DNA of 64,000 nucleotides from Pistacia vera (lineage: Eukaryota; Streptophyta; Magnoliopsida; Sapindales; Anacardiaceae): positions 558,001-622,000 of the forward strand of contig NW_022195716.1 in NCBI RefSeq assembly GCF_008641045.1, written 5' to 3'. Below the pieces are notes generated by a model. That model was given only the letters and a program-made list of their open reading frames with translations, was not told the DNA's origin and did not search any database. The translations under genes and the position numbers were made by a program. Below, one piece after another: positions 34,621 to 48,400 of the stretch. Position 1 is the stretch's first letter; every line of letters starts with the position of its first letter.

Positions 34621-37600
34621 ATGGCTGCTGCTCTGCTTTCTCACCCCAGGCACTCTCTCTCCCTCGCAGCTCATAAAAAGCTTCAATTTTTCACTTCAAC
34701 ACCACCTTCAGGTAACTTTCTTAATGTTTTTTTATGTGATCCTAATGGTGAAATTTTTAATGAAACTTTGAGGGATTTCTAATGAAATTCGAAGTGGGTT
34801 TGTGTTGGGGAGTGTTAAAATTTGTTGATTGTTGCAGGAGTGCGTTTGGTGGGCAAGAAGGGAAATGGGTTTGGAAAATTGTTGATGGCAAGAGCAAATT
34901 CTACATCTGTTGTTTTGGATGACAATAAGAAGAAAAGTAACAATCCCATTATTGTCATTGATAATTATGACAGTTTCACTTACAATCTTTGCCAGGTTTG
35001 GTCTCTTTTTTATTTGTTTCTTAATGGCGAATTTTTTTTTGTTTTTTTCCATTTGAATGGTTGTTTGTGTAATATATGTATTTTACATGGGCCAAATGTT
35101 TGAGTTTAATAGCCATGATTTGGTGAATGTTGCTGGGAATTGAAATTCATTTGTAACCGTATTATATTTTAAAGTTCTATTTTTTCTATAGTCTACAAAT
35201 TATTGGTTTTAATTATTTGAAGTTTCTCTATATGGTCCCATGCGCCTTTTAATTTTTACTGAACTTCTAAGGAAATTCTGGTAGAATGCTGCTATTAGTT
35301 ATGTTTATTGTCATAATTTGTAAAAGTTCAGGCGTAATGTGTTTTGAGACAATTTCTTTAACATATATTTTTCTTGGTTATTCTCTTTCTCCCTCTCTCA
35401 TATTCTATTAATAGATCAAAACTTATTTTCTGATACTTTTTCCTATGATTTTGAAGTACATGGGAGAGTTGGGGTGTCATTTTGAGGTTTACCGGAATGA
35501 TGAGTTGACTGTGGATGAACTAAAGAAGTAAGAACTTGTGCTTTGGCAAATATATTATAGTTGGCTATCTCTTAGATTAGTTCTTTGGTCTGACCAATTA
35601 ATTATGTGTATCATGCAATTGGTGTTGACTATTTTATTACTTATTGTAGGAAAAATCCAAGAGGAGTGCTTATTTCCCCTGGACCAGGTAATTATATTTT
35701 TAAATGTATTCTGTTTAACTATATGCACCAACATTCCCACAAGTAAAAGAAAAAAGTTGAAGATTGTCATACTCCATGTCCTATATGTAGGTGCACCCCA
35801 AGATTCTGGAATATCATTGCAGACTGTTTTGGAGCTAGGACCTACTGTGCCTTTATTTGGTGTGTGTATGGGTTTGCAATGCATTGGAGAGGCTTTTGGA
35901 GGTGAGTCTTCTGGGATGTGTAAAGCTCTTAAACCTTGTTTCATGTTGCATATATTTTTACATGATGTACTACCTTTCTATATGAAATAGAAAAATAGAT
36001 CGAGCAATCTAGTGCTACTAATTTATTGTTGCTGCTAAGATACTTGCATGCTGGTCTCTAATCTTTTGGTTCTGATGTGTTTTAGGGAAGGTTGTGCGAT
36101 CTCCTCTAGGTGTCATGCATGGAAAAAGTTCTCTTGTATATTATGATGAGAAGGGGGAGGATGGCTTGTTCACTGGATTATCAAAGTATGTGAGCATTTC
36201 CTTCTGCAACATTCAGTAATCTTCATAATAAAATGTGTTAGATCCACTTGCTATGTATAATTTTGCTATTAGAGTATGTCCTTTTTCTTATCAAAACTGT
36301 TAACTAGAGACATCTTAATGTCTTTTTATGCTAAGTACCAGATTGTTTGCTGGGTGTATAATCAGCTAACCCATGGCTCCTTGCCTTCATTTTTGCCACT
36401 TTTTCAGTCTCCCTTCCTCCAGAATTTCATCTGTAGGATTTTTTATATGGTTAGGAATCTTGTAGGGATGTATGCGCCTTTTTGAACATCTCAAAATTTG
36501 TACTCAGCCTAGCATGAAACTTCTTAAAGTAGGTTATTGTATGTTTGATAGGTTCCTAGATTTGGAGCTTGGTTCTCGTTTAGCAAAGAAGGTCATTTTT
36601 TTTAGTGGTCTATATGTTCTTTTTATTTGCAGGTGTTAAAAATCATTGATTTACTAGTGAATATTCTGTCAGTTTTTTAGCAACATGCTTATAGGGCATG
36701 CAATATTTTATGTCAAGAGTAATATTGCCAGTAATGACAGCAACTTGTGTCACTCATCTAATTGATGACTTGATGATCCATTACTTATAGCTCTGTATTT
36801 GCGTAGATCGATTTGATGATATAACTTGGACCTTATTGCCATATAGTTTGTCCTTGAGAACAGCTCAGTTTGCTAACTCTATGTTGTGAGATAATATTAG
36901 TATTTTACCTTTACTGATTACTATATGCAGTGTTAGGGAATAATTGAGAAGCCTTTTGCACAGTTTGATTCTAGTTTTTGATTAAAAAAAAAGCAAAAAT
37001 CTAATTACCATATGCATTTTCGTTATCAATAATTACACTGTAGGAAATAGCAGTAGGATTAAAATATGAAAAAAATAAAAAAAAATTCCTCAGATGTGCT
37101 TAGATCATTATGTCTTCAATAGCCAAGTTTTTAATAACAATAACATCTTCAGTTCTTGCTTGCATACATTCTGTGAGAGATGATATGGTATTAAATTTGC
37201 TTAATTTCTAATTGTCTTATTCCTCTAAAAGATAAATTGGAAAAAAATTTATCATCAGAATTTTTTTATTGAAGTTGATAATTTTTATTCAAAACCTAAG
37301 AAGCAAGCAGAGATATATGCCTGAGACACTAGGTGCAGTAAAACCTGGCCATTTAAAATAGATAAGGCTCTGAATTCTAGGCTAGATGCAACTTAACAAT
37401 AGAGCCAGGCTTGTGTATTAGTCTCTGTGCTGTCAGGGCTCTGAAAATGGCTTAGCTTGGTTGACAAATGTATCAAGTGCCGAATTGAGTTTCTAATGAA
37501 CAATGCTATACCTATATTTTCTATCTTCTTCTTGTCTTTCTATTATATAAATGAACTCTTTTATTTTATTTTAAGTGGAAATGTATTGGTGAGGCAGTAA

Positions 37601-38685
37601 TTTACCATTATGTAACCTTTTTTCTGTTTAATTTAATTTTTTCACTTACATGATAGCAATGGTAGATATTTTTATTATTTACTTCTGTGTACCTTTCCAG
37701 TCCTTTCACAGCAGGTAGATATCACAGCCTTGTGATTGAAACAGAAAGCTTTCCTAGTGTGCTTGAGGTTACGGCATGGACGGAAGATGGGCTAATAATG
37801 GCTGCTCGTCACAAAGAACATAAGCATCTTCTGGTAAAACACTGTTCTCTTTTATAACTTATAAAGTTATTTATTATCCAACTAGAAGAGATGATGAGAA
37901 GTTTCTGGTATTGGGGAATGATGTCTTTGTGTTAGGGAATAAGTGACAACAAATATAATGATTGTGTTAGTAAATGTGAAATCTTATAGTTTGAATACGT
38001 TGATTACCTTCCCTGCTTATTCCTTTCCCATGTCTTCCTAGGTTTGTACTCATTTTCTGGTCTATTTTTGGTTGAATAAGTTTTTGCTTGGAGTTGTGAC
38101 ATCTAATAAATTAGGCCATAATGCATATCTTCCACAATGGGATGGGAAGTTGACTGATTAACTGTTAGTCCACATGAATGAACTATATAACAAAATCTAC
38201 ATGAGGGTGACATAAAAGAAGTGATTTGTTAGAAACAATCATTCTCCTTAGGTTAATATAGGGATTATTGACACGTATACTGAAAGGCACTGATATTGTA
38301 AATTGAAGATTGTATATAATACATCCCAGAGATGTGTTTTTTATTGAATTGTTATTAAACACATTTGTCCCACTAGCTTTCATTTGCCAAAATCATAGTT
38401 GTCTTGCCAGATGATATTTAATCCTATATGGCTTGTATCATCATATTATGCCAAAGATATTCTCAAAAACATCATTCAGTTCCCATAAAATATTTTTTTT
38501 CTCTTTACATTTTTCTTAGTCTAAACATAAGCGCAAATGGATATTACAATCGAAACTAAGTTGCAAAAATCTTGCAGGGAGTTCAGTTTCATCCTGAAAG
38601 CATTATAACCGCAGAAGGCAAGACAATTGTTCAAAATTTCATCAAACTGATAGAGAAGAGGGAGGCAGCTGAATCCCAGAACTAG
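34621..38685 (+). CDS. ASB1: anthranilate synthase beta subunit, plastid type, intact copy
   Basis: Eight exons (34621-34711, 34838-34995, 35457-35527, 35650-35687, 35791-35901, 36086-36185, 37701-37833, 38578-38685) give 810 nt, 269 residues and a TAG, close to the usual plant length. It releases ammonia from glutamine for the alpha subunit, which makes anthranilate from chorismate, the first step of tryptophan synthesis in plastids. Residues 1-50 are Ser/Arg/Lys-rich and fit a transit peptide. The GATase 1 domain starts at about 67 with IIVIDNYDSFTYNLCQ. The oxyanion region is SPGPGAPQDSG (116-126), Cys145 in FGVCMGLQ is the nucleophile, and His239 and Glu241 in GVQFHPES complete the triad. 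Intron 6 is the longest (1515 bp). A polyadenylation-like aataaa is at 38793-38798. It converges with the XTH gene 1.84 kb away. The start codon is the first in-frame ATG and opens the transit peptide. Confidence 0.93.
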
Positions 38686-40526
38686 AGACATAATGAGCAG
38701 CACTTAATCTATCATGTATCTTAATATGCTATTAAAAAGTTGAAGTTAGTGTGCATTTTCCCTCCGAATTGTCTCTAATTTATTTATATATAAATAAACC
38801 TTTTCCTTTGAAAATATATTTCAAAAGTTAATGCTCCCATCTGCTGCAATTATGTGTCTCTTGAGATTTGAAAGCAATTGTTCTGGGTTTTTAGGCCTTA
38901 TTATTGAAGATAAAATAAAGCAAAAGTAGATAACATTACTTGGTGGCCAATAATTTAACAATTTCTTTTAAACTGAATTATGACAAAGCAATTCAATTCA
39001 AGTTGCAATCAATCTATAAGTTAGCAAAAAAAATAATGAAAGGCTTATGGATAGTGGGTTGTGCTTTTCCATGAATTCTGTGACAAAAATGAAAAAGACT
39101 TGCGGATAAGTAACTATCATGAAATGCAATCTAAAAGATTTGTTGGTTAAAATTTATTTTTATTTTTTAAAAATTTTCTGGGTTTTGAGTTCCAGTTCAA
39201 AGGTGGCTGGCTAGAAAAAGAAAGTGTAGTGATGTAGAAATGTTCAACTAATTCTTCAAGATTTTTTATCTCCTTAAAGCATGACCACATGGTAAGTGTA
39301 ATTTTGCAAAATTCATTAACCCCAAGAACCCTGATTTTCAAGCGACTTTCATGAAAGATCATGGGAATAGTTTTTTCAAACCTTTCATTCAGGGTTATTT
39401 TTATTTTTATAAATAGTTTTTGGTGAATTATCACACACACCCAAATTACCAAATGGGCCAAGATATTCTTGATTTAGATTTAAACCCACTCTATATGAAA
39501 ATTACAACAAAAATAAATGTGAGGTTTAATTAGGTAGAAAAATCAGATGAGTGCCGTTAAAAAGGCAAATTTTTAATATTGTTGATTTAAAGAAGTTATT
39601 GAATTACTTGCCAAATAAGCAATAGACAAACAAAAGCAGCTAATAATATGTGGGGTTAATATTGGTTTATTAGTCTTTACTGAAAATGACAATTACATCT
39701 TATCTTATCTTTTTTGGCACCTTTCACCAAAAGTTTTTCTCCATTGGCGCACAGATTATCATAATCTCTTACAATTTTTCCTTTTTTTTGGTTCTTCGAA
39801 AATGTGGAAGAAATAAAAGCATTGTAATATAATTTTGTAGGCTTGACATGTGAAAATAGGTCCCATATCTTGTGGTTGCGCCTACTTTTGAAGAAACAAT
39901 TGCCCACCACTACATTACAAGTTAATCATAAAATTTAACTTCAAAATATTCTTTCCATCAAAAGAAAAAAAACTTAAACCATTGATTCACTTGTTAAGAC
40001 CAAACAAAATTTTTTCAAACCCAACTGACTCAGGCATTCACTATTCCAACTAATAGTTGACAAAATGTCCTCTAAACATGACAAAGTTTCACCTTATAAT
40101 ATTTACACTATTTCTATTTTTATCAATTGAAACAATAACAAAATGAATGATACAATACCTAACACATTTCTAAAAACTAACTCCCATATGCTAATTATAT
40201 ATATTTATTCAACCCATGAGGGTGTTCATAAGAGTACAGAAAATTATCACAGAATTCAATAACTTTCAAATTAAAACAAAAAAAAAAAAATACCAACATC
40301 ATCAAATGATAAAATCAAAACGTATGAACTATACAACATACCCCCACCACCACCATCCATCAACCATAGAAATTAAAGAAAACTCTCTTATCACCCTCAA
40401 TAAAATCCCTTCTGTGCCTTCTATCTCCCTGTCTATACACAAAAATAACTTTATCCCAACTAAATCAAACTCAAAGGAGACCATAATATGACCATATCAT
40501 AAATATAAATTTTGTACCAGCTTTTG
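38686..40526. other. convergent intergenic region of copy 3
   Basis: Includes the 3' untranslated end of the beta subunit (aataaa at 38793) and, at its far side, the 3' end of the XTH gene on the other strand (the ccaccaccaccatcc run at about 40345 lies in its presumed 3' region). Otherwise AT-rich, with short open frames that are not kept between copies. Confidence 0.6.
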
Positions 40527-42407
40527 TCAAATGGCATCAGCTGAGGACCGGCTAGCGTGGCTTCGATGGTGGTGTTTGCCGTGGCGGCGTCGACCGCTTC
40601 CAAATGTAACCGGATCATAAGCTTTGAGGCGTTCAGCTTCAAGGGGATTAATCACACACTCGGAAGGAGAAACTTTGTATCGAATTTGGTCATAGCAATA
40701 GGAATACGTCATATGTTTCCTCCTAAAGTTGTCCATTTTAATTCTTTGCGATGGGGTAACACCAGTAGGGATTGAGTCTTGGGTAGTATCGCACCTTGAT
40801 GATGTTTGTTCAATGGGGTCGACTGTACAGCCATGGAGGATGAAGTTGGAGAACTCCGTGACATAAGGGGCGTATTTGTAATTCACTCTATATTTGCCAC
40901 CATTGGTAGCCCAATCAGACCCATCCCAAATTGTTGCATACAAAGACATTGGCTTAGAAGGAAAATCCCCTCCCATTGATTCTGTTCTCTTAACTTCTCT
41001 AATGGGAATATTGTCTACATAAAATCTGCCACAGAAAAGCAATACACACATAAGAAATAAATAACACATAAATCATCAAAGCACAAAAAGAATTAAATCC
41101 AAAACATCCAACATTGGCTGATTCTTTAGATATCATTCTCAGGTTCAGACTTTCGCATTCATGCCACAAAAATACAGCAGTGACCACTATTATCAGCTAA
41201 CACTGAATTGATGTTTGTTAATTCACAAAATGATATACCATAGTGAAGCAAAAGAGGATCTCAGTGAAGCAAAATGAAAGTGAAAGGTCACTGTTAAAAT
41301 AAACTCTTGACCATGAAAACTCTAGAACTTCAATCTAATATCTAATCCTACCCATAGCTATTGCTTAGAAAGCAAACAGAGGATTGTTAAAATTAGTTAA
41401 GTTTAAGGAAAAAGTGGTATTGATAAAACAGGGGATGCAATAATTGGAAAGAAACAGAGCACATGCTGTAGAAACCACAAACTTTCCTGAAAAGAGAAAC
41501 TCCAGCTACAAAACAACATACAAGAGCATCATGTCATGTCTCAAAATCATTAAATTCCATACCGTTTAAGGATGGAAATTATGACTGAAATTTTGTTAAA
41601 AAAACAAAAAAGAATGGTGGTGAGATGCTTACATGATCTGAGAATCGGTCCAGAGAATACTATAATGATGGAAATCATCGGAAGGATCAAACCAAAGATT
41701 GTATCTTTCTTCTCTGCCTACACTGGTGCTTCCATTGCCATAAATATTTGTTTGAATTCTCCAATCTTTGCCTCTTATGTTACCCAAGAACTCAAAGTCT
41801 ATCTCATCATGGTTCTTCTCAAATATGTCGCCATTTGACATCTGCAACCAAATTTTAAAACTTTGTCCAGAAAAGCAAAAAAATTTGCATGATATCCCAT
41901 CTGGGTATTGTCAAGAAACCTTGTTGAGAAACGTAAACTTTTTTAAGTAAGAGAGTTGCAGAACCAGAGGATTGAGAAGAGAAAATAAATTATTTTAGAA
42001 ATTAAAAAAAAAATTAGGAATATAGAGAAGAGAACTCACATAGAAAGCAACAACAATTCCAGCAGTATAATCTGATGGCAATTTAATTGAAGTACTGAAG
42101 AACCCATGAAGATAAAGATCCTGTGACACAAATCCAGAACCTGTAAAAAAAAAAACAAAAACTTGTAAAAACTAAAAACCACAAAACAAAGAAAAGAAAA
42201 AGAAAAAAGAAGCACAGGAAAAAAAAAAAAAAAACCTGTGGATTCATCTAAAGTTAAATGAACAGATTTTCCATCTTTATGAACAACAAGATTATCATTT
42301 CCGAACAAATGTGTATAGCCTTCATCAAAGAGTACAAGAGGGGGGCTTTTGTGAAACCCAGAAGCCAAAACAAGAAGGAGGGAGAAGACAAAGAGAGAAG
42401 AACCCAT
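40527..42407 (-). CDS. xyloglucan endotransglucosylase/hydrolase, group III (XTH27-30-like), intact copy
   Basis: Four exons (42236-42407, 42040-42140, 41633-41841, 40527-41025) give 981 nt and 326 residues. It is a secreted GH16 enzyme that cuts and rejoins xyloglucan in the primary wall. Residues 1-18 (MGSSLFVFSLLLVLASGF) form the signal peptide. The catalytic motif HDEIDFEFLG is at 102-111, with nucleophile Glu104 and acid/base Glu108. The sequon Asn127-Gly-Ser sits about 16 residues downstream of the motif, as in group III rather than directly beside it. Exon 4 holds WDGSDWAT and the XET_C domain, with a C-x-n-C pattern around SYCYDQIRYKV and SECV, and a basic His/Arg-rich tail (RRRHGKHHHRSHASR). 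An in-frame upstream ATG at 42429-42431 would add eight residues; I prefer the inner one because it starts the signal peptide cleanly. I call no exact orthologue. Confidence 0.92.
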
Positions 42408-42490
42408 TTGAGAAGGAGAGGAGACCACCATCCTGGACTATTTTTTTCCGAGTATGAATGAATGACTGTGTTGAATGTGTGGTTTAATTC

Positions 42491-42502
42491 ATATATATAA
42501 AA
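42491..42502 (-). promoter_or_regulatory. TATA-like element of the intact XTH gene
   Basis: atatatataaaa on the + strand reads TTTTATATATAT on the coding strand, about 85 bp upstream of the start codon. It is also present in copy 2. Copy 1 has lost the regular TATA pattern here. Confidence 0.45.
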
Positions 42503-42940
42503 TTGAATGAGTTTTTTTTTTTTAAGTTTTTTTTAGAAAATATGTGAAACGAAATTGTGTGAATATGAATAAATAAGGAACAGAGAAAGAGGAGTGTTGA
42601 GAAAGGAAAGGGAATATCTATCTCTGTACAGCTAGCTCTGAGTGTGAAGAGAGATAAGATTAGAGAGGCCTGATTATAGAGATAGAAAGACAAAGAGTTG
42701 TATTGTTTTTTAATTAATATTTTTATTATCTTCAACTTTTTACTCCTTTTTGTCTTTGTTTTGGTTTTTTCTTAAATTAATTTATCTGAAATCTCCTCAA
42801 CCAAAAAAGTTAAAAACCCATGTCTTATTTATTTTTATCATCACCTTTAAGAAACTCATTTTAATTTCAAAATTCAAACATTCCACACAATATAAATGCA
42901 ACTATACAAATATTATTAAATTTTCAAATTAATAACAAAT

Positions 42941-45424
42941 ATTCTTCATAATATTTCATATTTATAAATAAAAATAATTGTGAAAATAACTAGTTAATAT
43001 CATGAATTTATTGTAAGAGGGATGAAATAAATATATAACTAAACACAATCTTATTTAATAACAAATTTTAATTGGAAACTATATATTCATCAATGTAAAC
43101 TAGTATATAATTTAAATCAAACAGTAGGATTTAACTTTAAATAATTATTGCAATTTAGTTAAAAATCTTTTGATTATATTAGTAAACATATATTCCATGT
43201 ATAAAATGAAAAATAAAACATTTTTCATGTATGATTATCATCAAATTGTTCATTGTAATGATGAATAGGTGAAGATCATGAAGATGTAAATTAATTAATT
43301 ATAAATTTTGAAATAAAATGAAAGATAATCATACCAATGGAAATTATTTCTTTAATAATAATTTTAGTAGTCACTTTATCCCTCCTCCAAGACTTTGAAA
43401 TATTAAATCAAAAAAGCTTGGAAATCAAACTTTCTAGTCTTCAAAGAGGGATAAAGTACACAAAATTATAATAATCAAAATTAGAAAGTAGAGGACAATA
43501 GTGATTGTGGAAGTAGCACAATACAAGAAAGTATACATCATTAGGGGTAAAAATAATGATTTATAGACTTTTGGGGCCGAAAAGAGCTTCTCCTTTAGTA
43601 TGTCTTTCAATAAAGGGTGATGCTTTGGGTACTAATGGATGAGTACTAATATGTGTATTAACTAAAGCATAGTATCCGTACTATGCGCATAGTACGGGTA
43701 TTATGCTTTAGTTAGTACACATATTAGTACTCATCCATTAGTACCCAAAGTATTATTCTTAAATAAATATTATCAATACCAAACCCAAACCCAAAATGGT
43801 TTAGTGGGTCCGGGTCAGCCGTTGGACCGCCTCGCCGCCCCGTTTCAGGTTATCCATTGATGCCCTCGTTGACCCTCAAAATTACTATTCAATAGTTTTT
43901 TGGCCTATTTATCTATTCATTTTTTTAATTATTTAAACTATAAATTTATATTCTATTTATTTTTTGGTAATAGAATAATAACATTTAAGGTCAATATTTT
44001 TAATTATACTGTAATACTTTTCAAAACTATTGATAATAAATTTTCAAAATTGTTTAAAACTAAATATTAGATTTTAAATAAAATCATTTTTTATATAAAT
44101 AAACTGATTGGATATGATAATGAAAGAATTAAATGGAACAAAAAGCGAAAGCGGAGGGGCTATTAATGGAACAAAAAGTGAACGCTCCCATCAAACGAAA
44201 ATCTCGTGGGCCAATCATCAAACTTGGGCGCCCGGGCACTTGACACGGATTTCTCACGTGGCTCGTTTTCAGCTATGCTCTTTATGTCTGTTCTTCCTCC
44301 CATGCTTTTTTTACTTTTTTACCCAAAATTCATATTTCTTTTCATGTGTTCTGTCAACAGTAATTTTTTCACTTTTATCATTATTATTTTTAACTTTGAA
44401 TTCAGGGAAATATTAGTAAAAAATAAAAATAAAAAAAATTATTTTACATATTAAATTTAAGATTTGATTAATATATTATTTGTTTTACCTTAAAATTTTG
44501 AAAAATACCCATTATTATTAGTTTATTATTTTAATAGTATATTCATTTTTATTTTTATTTAGGTTTTTAAAATTTATTTTATTGTTTTATTTATTCCTCT
44601 TGATTTGTGGGTACAGATGTTATCCTAGTCTCTACACCGTAACAGTGAGTTTCTGAGCTGACGTGACCTCTTGTCTCCTTCCCGTCAGCACCTCCTAGCC
44701 GTTGGCCCATCTGGGTCCCATTCAGATATGCCGCAATTAATGGGCCAAGCGTACCACGTTAACGCCGTTAATTATGGAGCTCAGTCCGATATCTCAATCC
44801 CCTTTAAAGTTTGTCTTGTACAACGTCCGTCGAGAACGGCGTCACTTTTTGTGGGCTCCACTTTTCACGCGTCAATTAAATTAAAATAATTTATCGGCTT
44901 TGTTAATTTTTTAACTTATAGGGAAAAGTGCACACTGCCTGGGAAAGGACACAACGGTAATGTGAACTATGCTGTCGAGTGAGGTATATGTTAGAATTAA
45001 AAGGGCAGGAGGTGGCTAACGTACGCATGAGGTGAATCTCCATGCATGCATGCATGCATGCATGGGAACTTTTACTGATCGAGAGATCCCGAGGTTGCAT
45101 TGAGGATGATGCTAATGCTGATCTATGAGTTGAATTTTCAATACAATAATCAGAATCCCAAGAAGTAGATTCTCTAGCCAATCTCAGCCGTTTATTATCA
45201 ATAATTTTTCAGTTTTAACCCAAGTGGGTAACTTTGTTCTTTCAGTAGGTAAATCTTTTGTCAGATTTATATTTTAGGTGATACGACAATTAAGTGCGTA
45301 ATTACAGATAAATTATATTAATTAACTTTTTTGCTGTGGGTTTTGAAATAATTTATTTAAAAAATTGAAAAATAGTTTTATTTCAAAATTTCAACACGGA
45401 TTAGACCAAATTTCCAAAGTGAAC
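42941..45424. other. gene-free block C, copy 3
   Basis: Almost identical to 21154-23652, with scattered substitutions and a short difference near 43800-43840 (a cggccgttgggtgcgttgg-type stretch of copy 1 is shortened). It includes the hairpin, the atgc run and the same GC-richer patches. Nothing recognisable as a gene. Confidence 0.5.
43623..43750. repeat. 128-bp near-perfect hairpin, copy 3
   Basis: Same sequence and arm mismatches as 21836-21963. Both copies keep the stem, as expected from recent duplication. Confidence 0.9.
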
Positions 45425-48400
45425 CATACCCACCAATAAAAACTTGATAGAATTATCGTTGGTCGAATAGAGGTTTTTTTTTTTTTTTTTTTTGAGAACT
45501 AGTTTTTATTGGTTTCTATCAATCACTTTGGATTTAATTAGAAAAGGTATTTTGGACCAATGGGTTCTAAAATTTTAAAATAAAGTTATCTCCCCAGTTA
45601 CTTTCATAAATATGTTATTTTTACAGTTAGAATCCCCAAAAGTATGTTATTTAATATAATTTTCCTAATTATATCATCGAAAATTAATTTATATGATAGC
45701 ATTAAATTTAGTTATGTTGGTTAAAATGCAAAGCTCATATGTGCATTTGAATAGGAGATAAAAGGAGACGAATTAAAGTATTTAAAGAGATATAATTCAA
45801 TGGTCAAGATGTGGGGCAAAGAATAAAGATGAATTGGTTGGTTAATTATTGTTGAAATTTAAGGCACAATAAATATATTGTTGACTAGTGAATAGTTTGG
45901 CTACAACATTTCTACACTTTCCGTATAGAGATATAATTCATAACTAATTACTTTACCTATTTCAGAAATTATTAATTGTCTTAATCATAATCAATTATGG
46001 ACCTTAATTTTTGGAAGTTGTGAAAGTTTTCTTTTACTATATTTTAACGGCATTTTTCATAAAATATACTGAAATTGACTCCATATACATTTTGTTTTGT
46101 TGTGGTAAATTAATATTTAAAAAAGTAATTCATTTGGAAAGAAACAAAACTACAAGGCTAATTTCTGACTGGACAAGACAATAACGTTGAAAGTAGTTAA
46201 TAAGTGCACGTGGAGAATCTGTGACAGAACGGTAATATTGTTAAACAGAAGAAATGCTTTGGATAATTTTCAATAGGATGAGATAAATTTAAAAAAAAAA
46301 TAATTAATTTATGAAAAAGGTTCCCAAGTTCTTTGCTTGAGTCCCCAAAAGCCAAAAATAGAAAATGTTTTCCTTGTTCCAGTCATAAGGGGATGTTTGC
46401 CTGCGCTGCGCTATAAGAAATCGAGCCTTTTATTGATTTAATTATTCAACCAACTGGTGTTCAACACGTGTCAACGGTTGGATTTTTATCAGCTTTTTGA
46501 ATGATGATCTATATCGGAGGTATCTGGACACGTCACCAGAAGGGCCTAGGGGTTTATCCAGACCACACCCATCTTTCTTCTATCCTACTCATAATAAATT
46601 TGTAAAATGTTTATATAAGTACATTTATCTAATGGTGGGATACAGCCGATAATGTAGAATCAAATAATTGTAGAGGGTCAAAACAAAGCTCGTGATGGTA
46701 GTGTAATTCTCAAGGTTGGGCAGCTAGCAGAGAAGACAGATTAAGATGATTGTTATGAAATTTAACGTGACCCTACAGCCACATTCTACTAACCCTAACT
46801 CTTTAATCATTTCTTAAAACCTGGTTAATTGTCATGTGCTTCTACAATCTTTATAATTGATTTTGTATCCTAATTCACTCACAAATTAAATAACAAACAC
46901 CAATCTTAATAGAAATTAATATTCTTTTTGTCTTTAATTTAACCAGAAAATTTCTGATATCAGGATTAATGTAGAAATTTAGAATAAAACAAAGAATTGG
47001 TTGCACAATCCTTTTTATTCTGGAATAGAACAAAAGAATCCCGAGCAAACAAGGCATTCATAGAACAAAAGTATTTTATTGAATAACTTTCGGTTCACAA
47101 GACTGCTACTTAAGTCAAGCATTGTCTACTCAAACCATATTATATAATACTTGTGCCAATTGAAAGTCTAACCTAGCTAAAATAATGGTAGTACCATCCC
47201 GTCTTTTCTTGAACTTAGATTTATTTATGTATCATGATTTAGGATGATAATTATATTAAAAGAAAGGGTTATAATGAAAGCATGGTGTAATATCATATCA
47301 TATGCATAGAAATGAATAGATTCCAGTTCCACCGAATAAAGCTAGTAAGAAGGGGCCGAAAAGCAAGTGGTGGGGTACTTGTACATTTGATTCAACAACT
47401 CTTATTATTAATTTTTTTTTTTAAATTGATAAGAATAATAGTAACAATGTAGGTCCATATTCACATCATTTATTCCCGACAGAGCAAATATATAAGACAC
47501 AGTAGCTAGGGTGGTGTTTCCATGATAGTGAGTCTAGGGTTTATTATGAGAAGCTTCTTTCATTAGTTTCTTAATTTTAATTGATTTTCAATTTCTATGG
47601 TTTGCTTAACTTATCGAAAATACAATTTGTACTTAAGATAATATTTTATATGAATATAATTTTGAATTTTCAAAAGAGTGTGGGTCAAATTGTCCCCACA
47701 CGGAGTGAGAATATAAGGTGGAAAGTGGAGCCAAGTGTTTTTCATTTCTAACATTAGCCCCCATTTTGACACCTCGCTTTCTTTCTTCTTCTTTTATTTT
47801 TAATATTCTGAGGATATTTACTAGTCTTTGTCTTCAACAACTGTATATAAAAGAAACAGAAATGGAGATCAATATCATACAGCCATACTGAATTTTGGCA
47901 TGGGCCAACAGCTGCCAAACACTCTATCACCACTTACATTTTCATCCATTTTTTAGCTCCATTCATTTTACTATGTTACAAGTAATATATACCAAATTTC
48001 GTATTTTACTATGAATTAATAAGATGGAAAAACAAATTTTATGAATACATTATTCATGAATTTCTGCAAGTTTAGATTACAATAAATAAATAAAAAAAAA
48101 ATCATACTCATTTTAAAAACATATAAATTTATCTACATGGTTGAGCACTACATGAACAGCCCATGTTCATAGAAGAAATGTCCTAATCAAGCAAAGGGAA
48201 AGAGTATGTTGTTTATTTACTTAACTTAGTAGATATATTATATTTATATGGGGTAGGGGGTGGCCACAAAACCAAATTCATAATAATTTAAAATAAAAGC
48301 TACATCAATGTGTGTGTATTGTTTTCAACCACTTAGAAAAGACTACACCTTCTTTAATATTTTGGCTACTTTTTTAAATAGCCTAACTTATTAATTAATT

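Larger units (their letters stand above)
32033..45424. repeat. segmental duplication, copy 3 (blocks A-B-C)
   Basis: Block A 32033-34455, gene block B 34456-42940, block C 42941-45424. The offset from copy 1 is 21713 bp at block A, 21712 at the start of B and 21787 at the hairpin. The right edge is where the sequence after ccaaagtgaac departs from copy 1, which there joins copy 2. This is the copy with both genes intact. Confidence 0.85.

Noticed and set aside
47840..47895. TATA-like tatataaaag followed by an ATG as a possible small gene
   Set aside because: The frame stops after nine codons and no spliced continuation was found.
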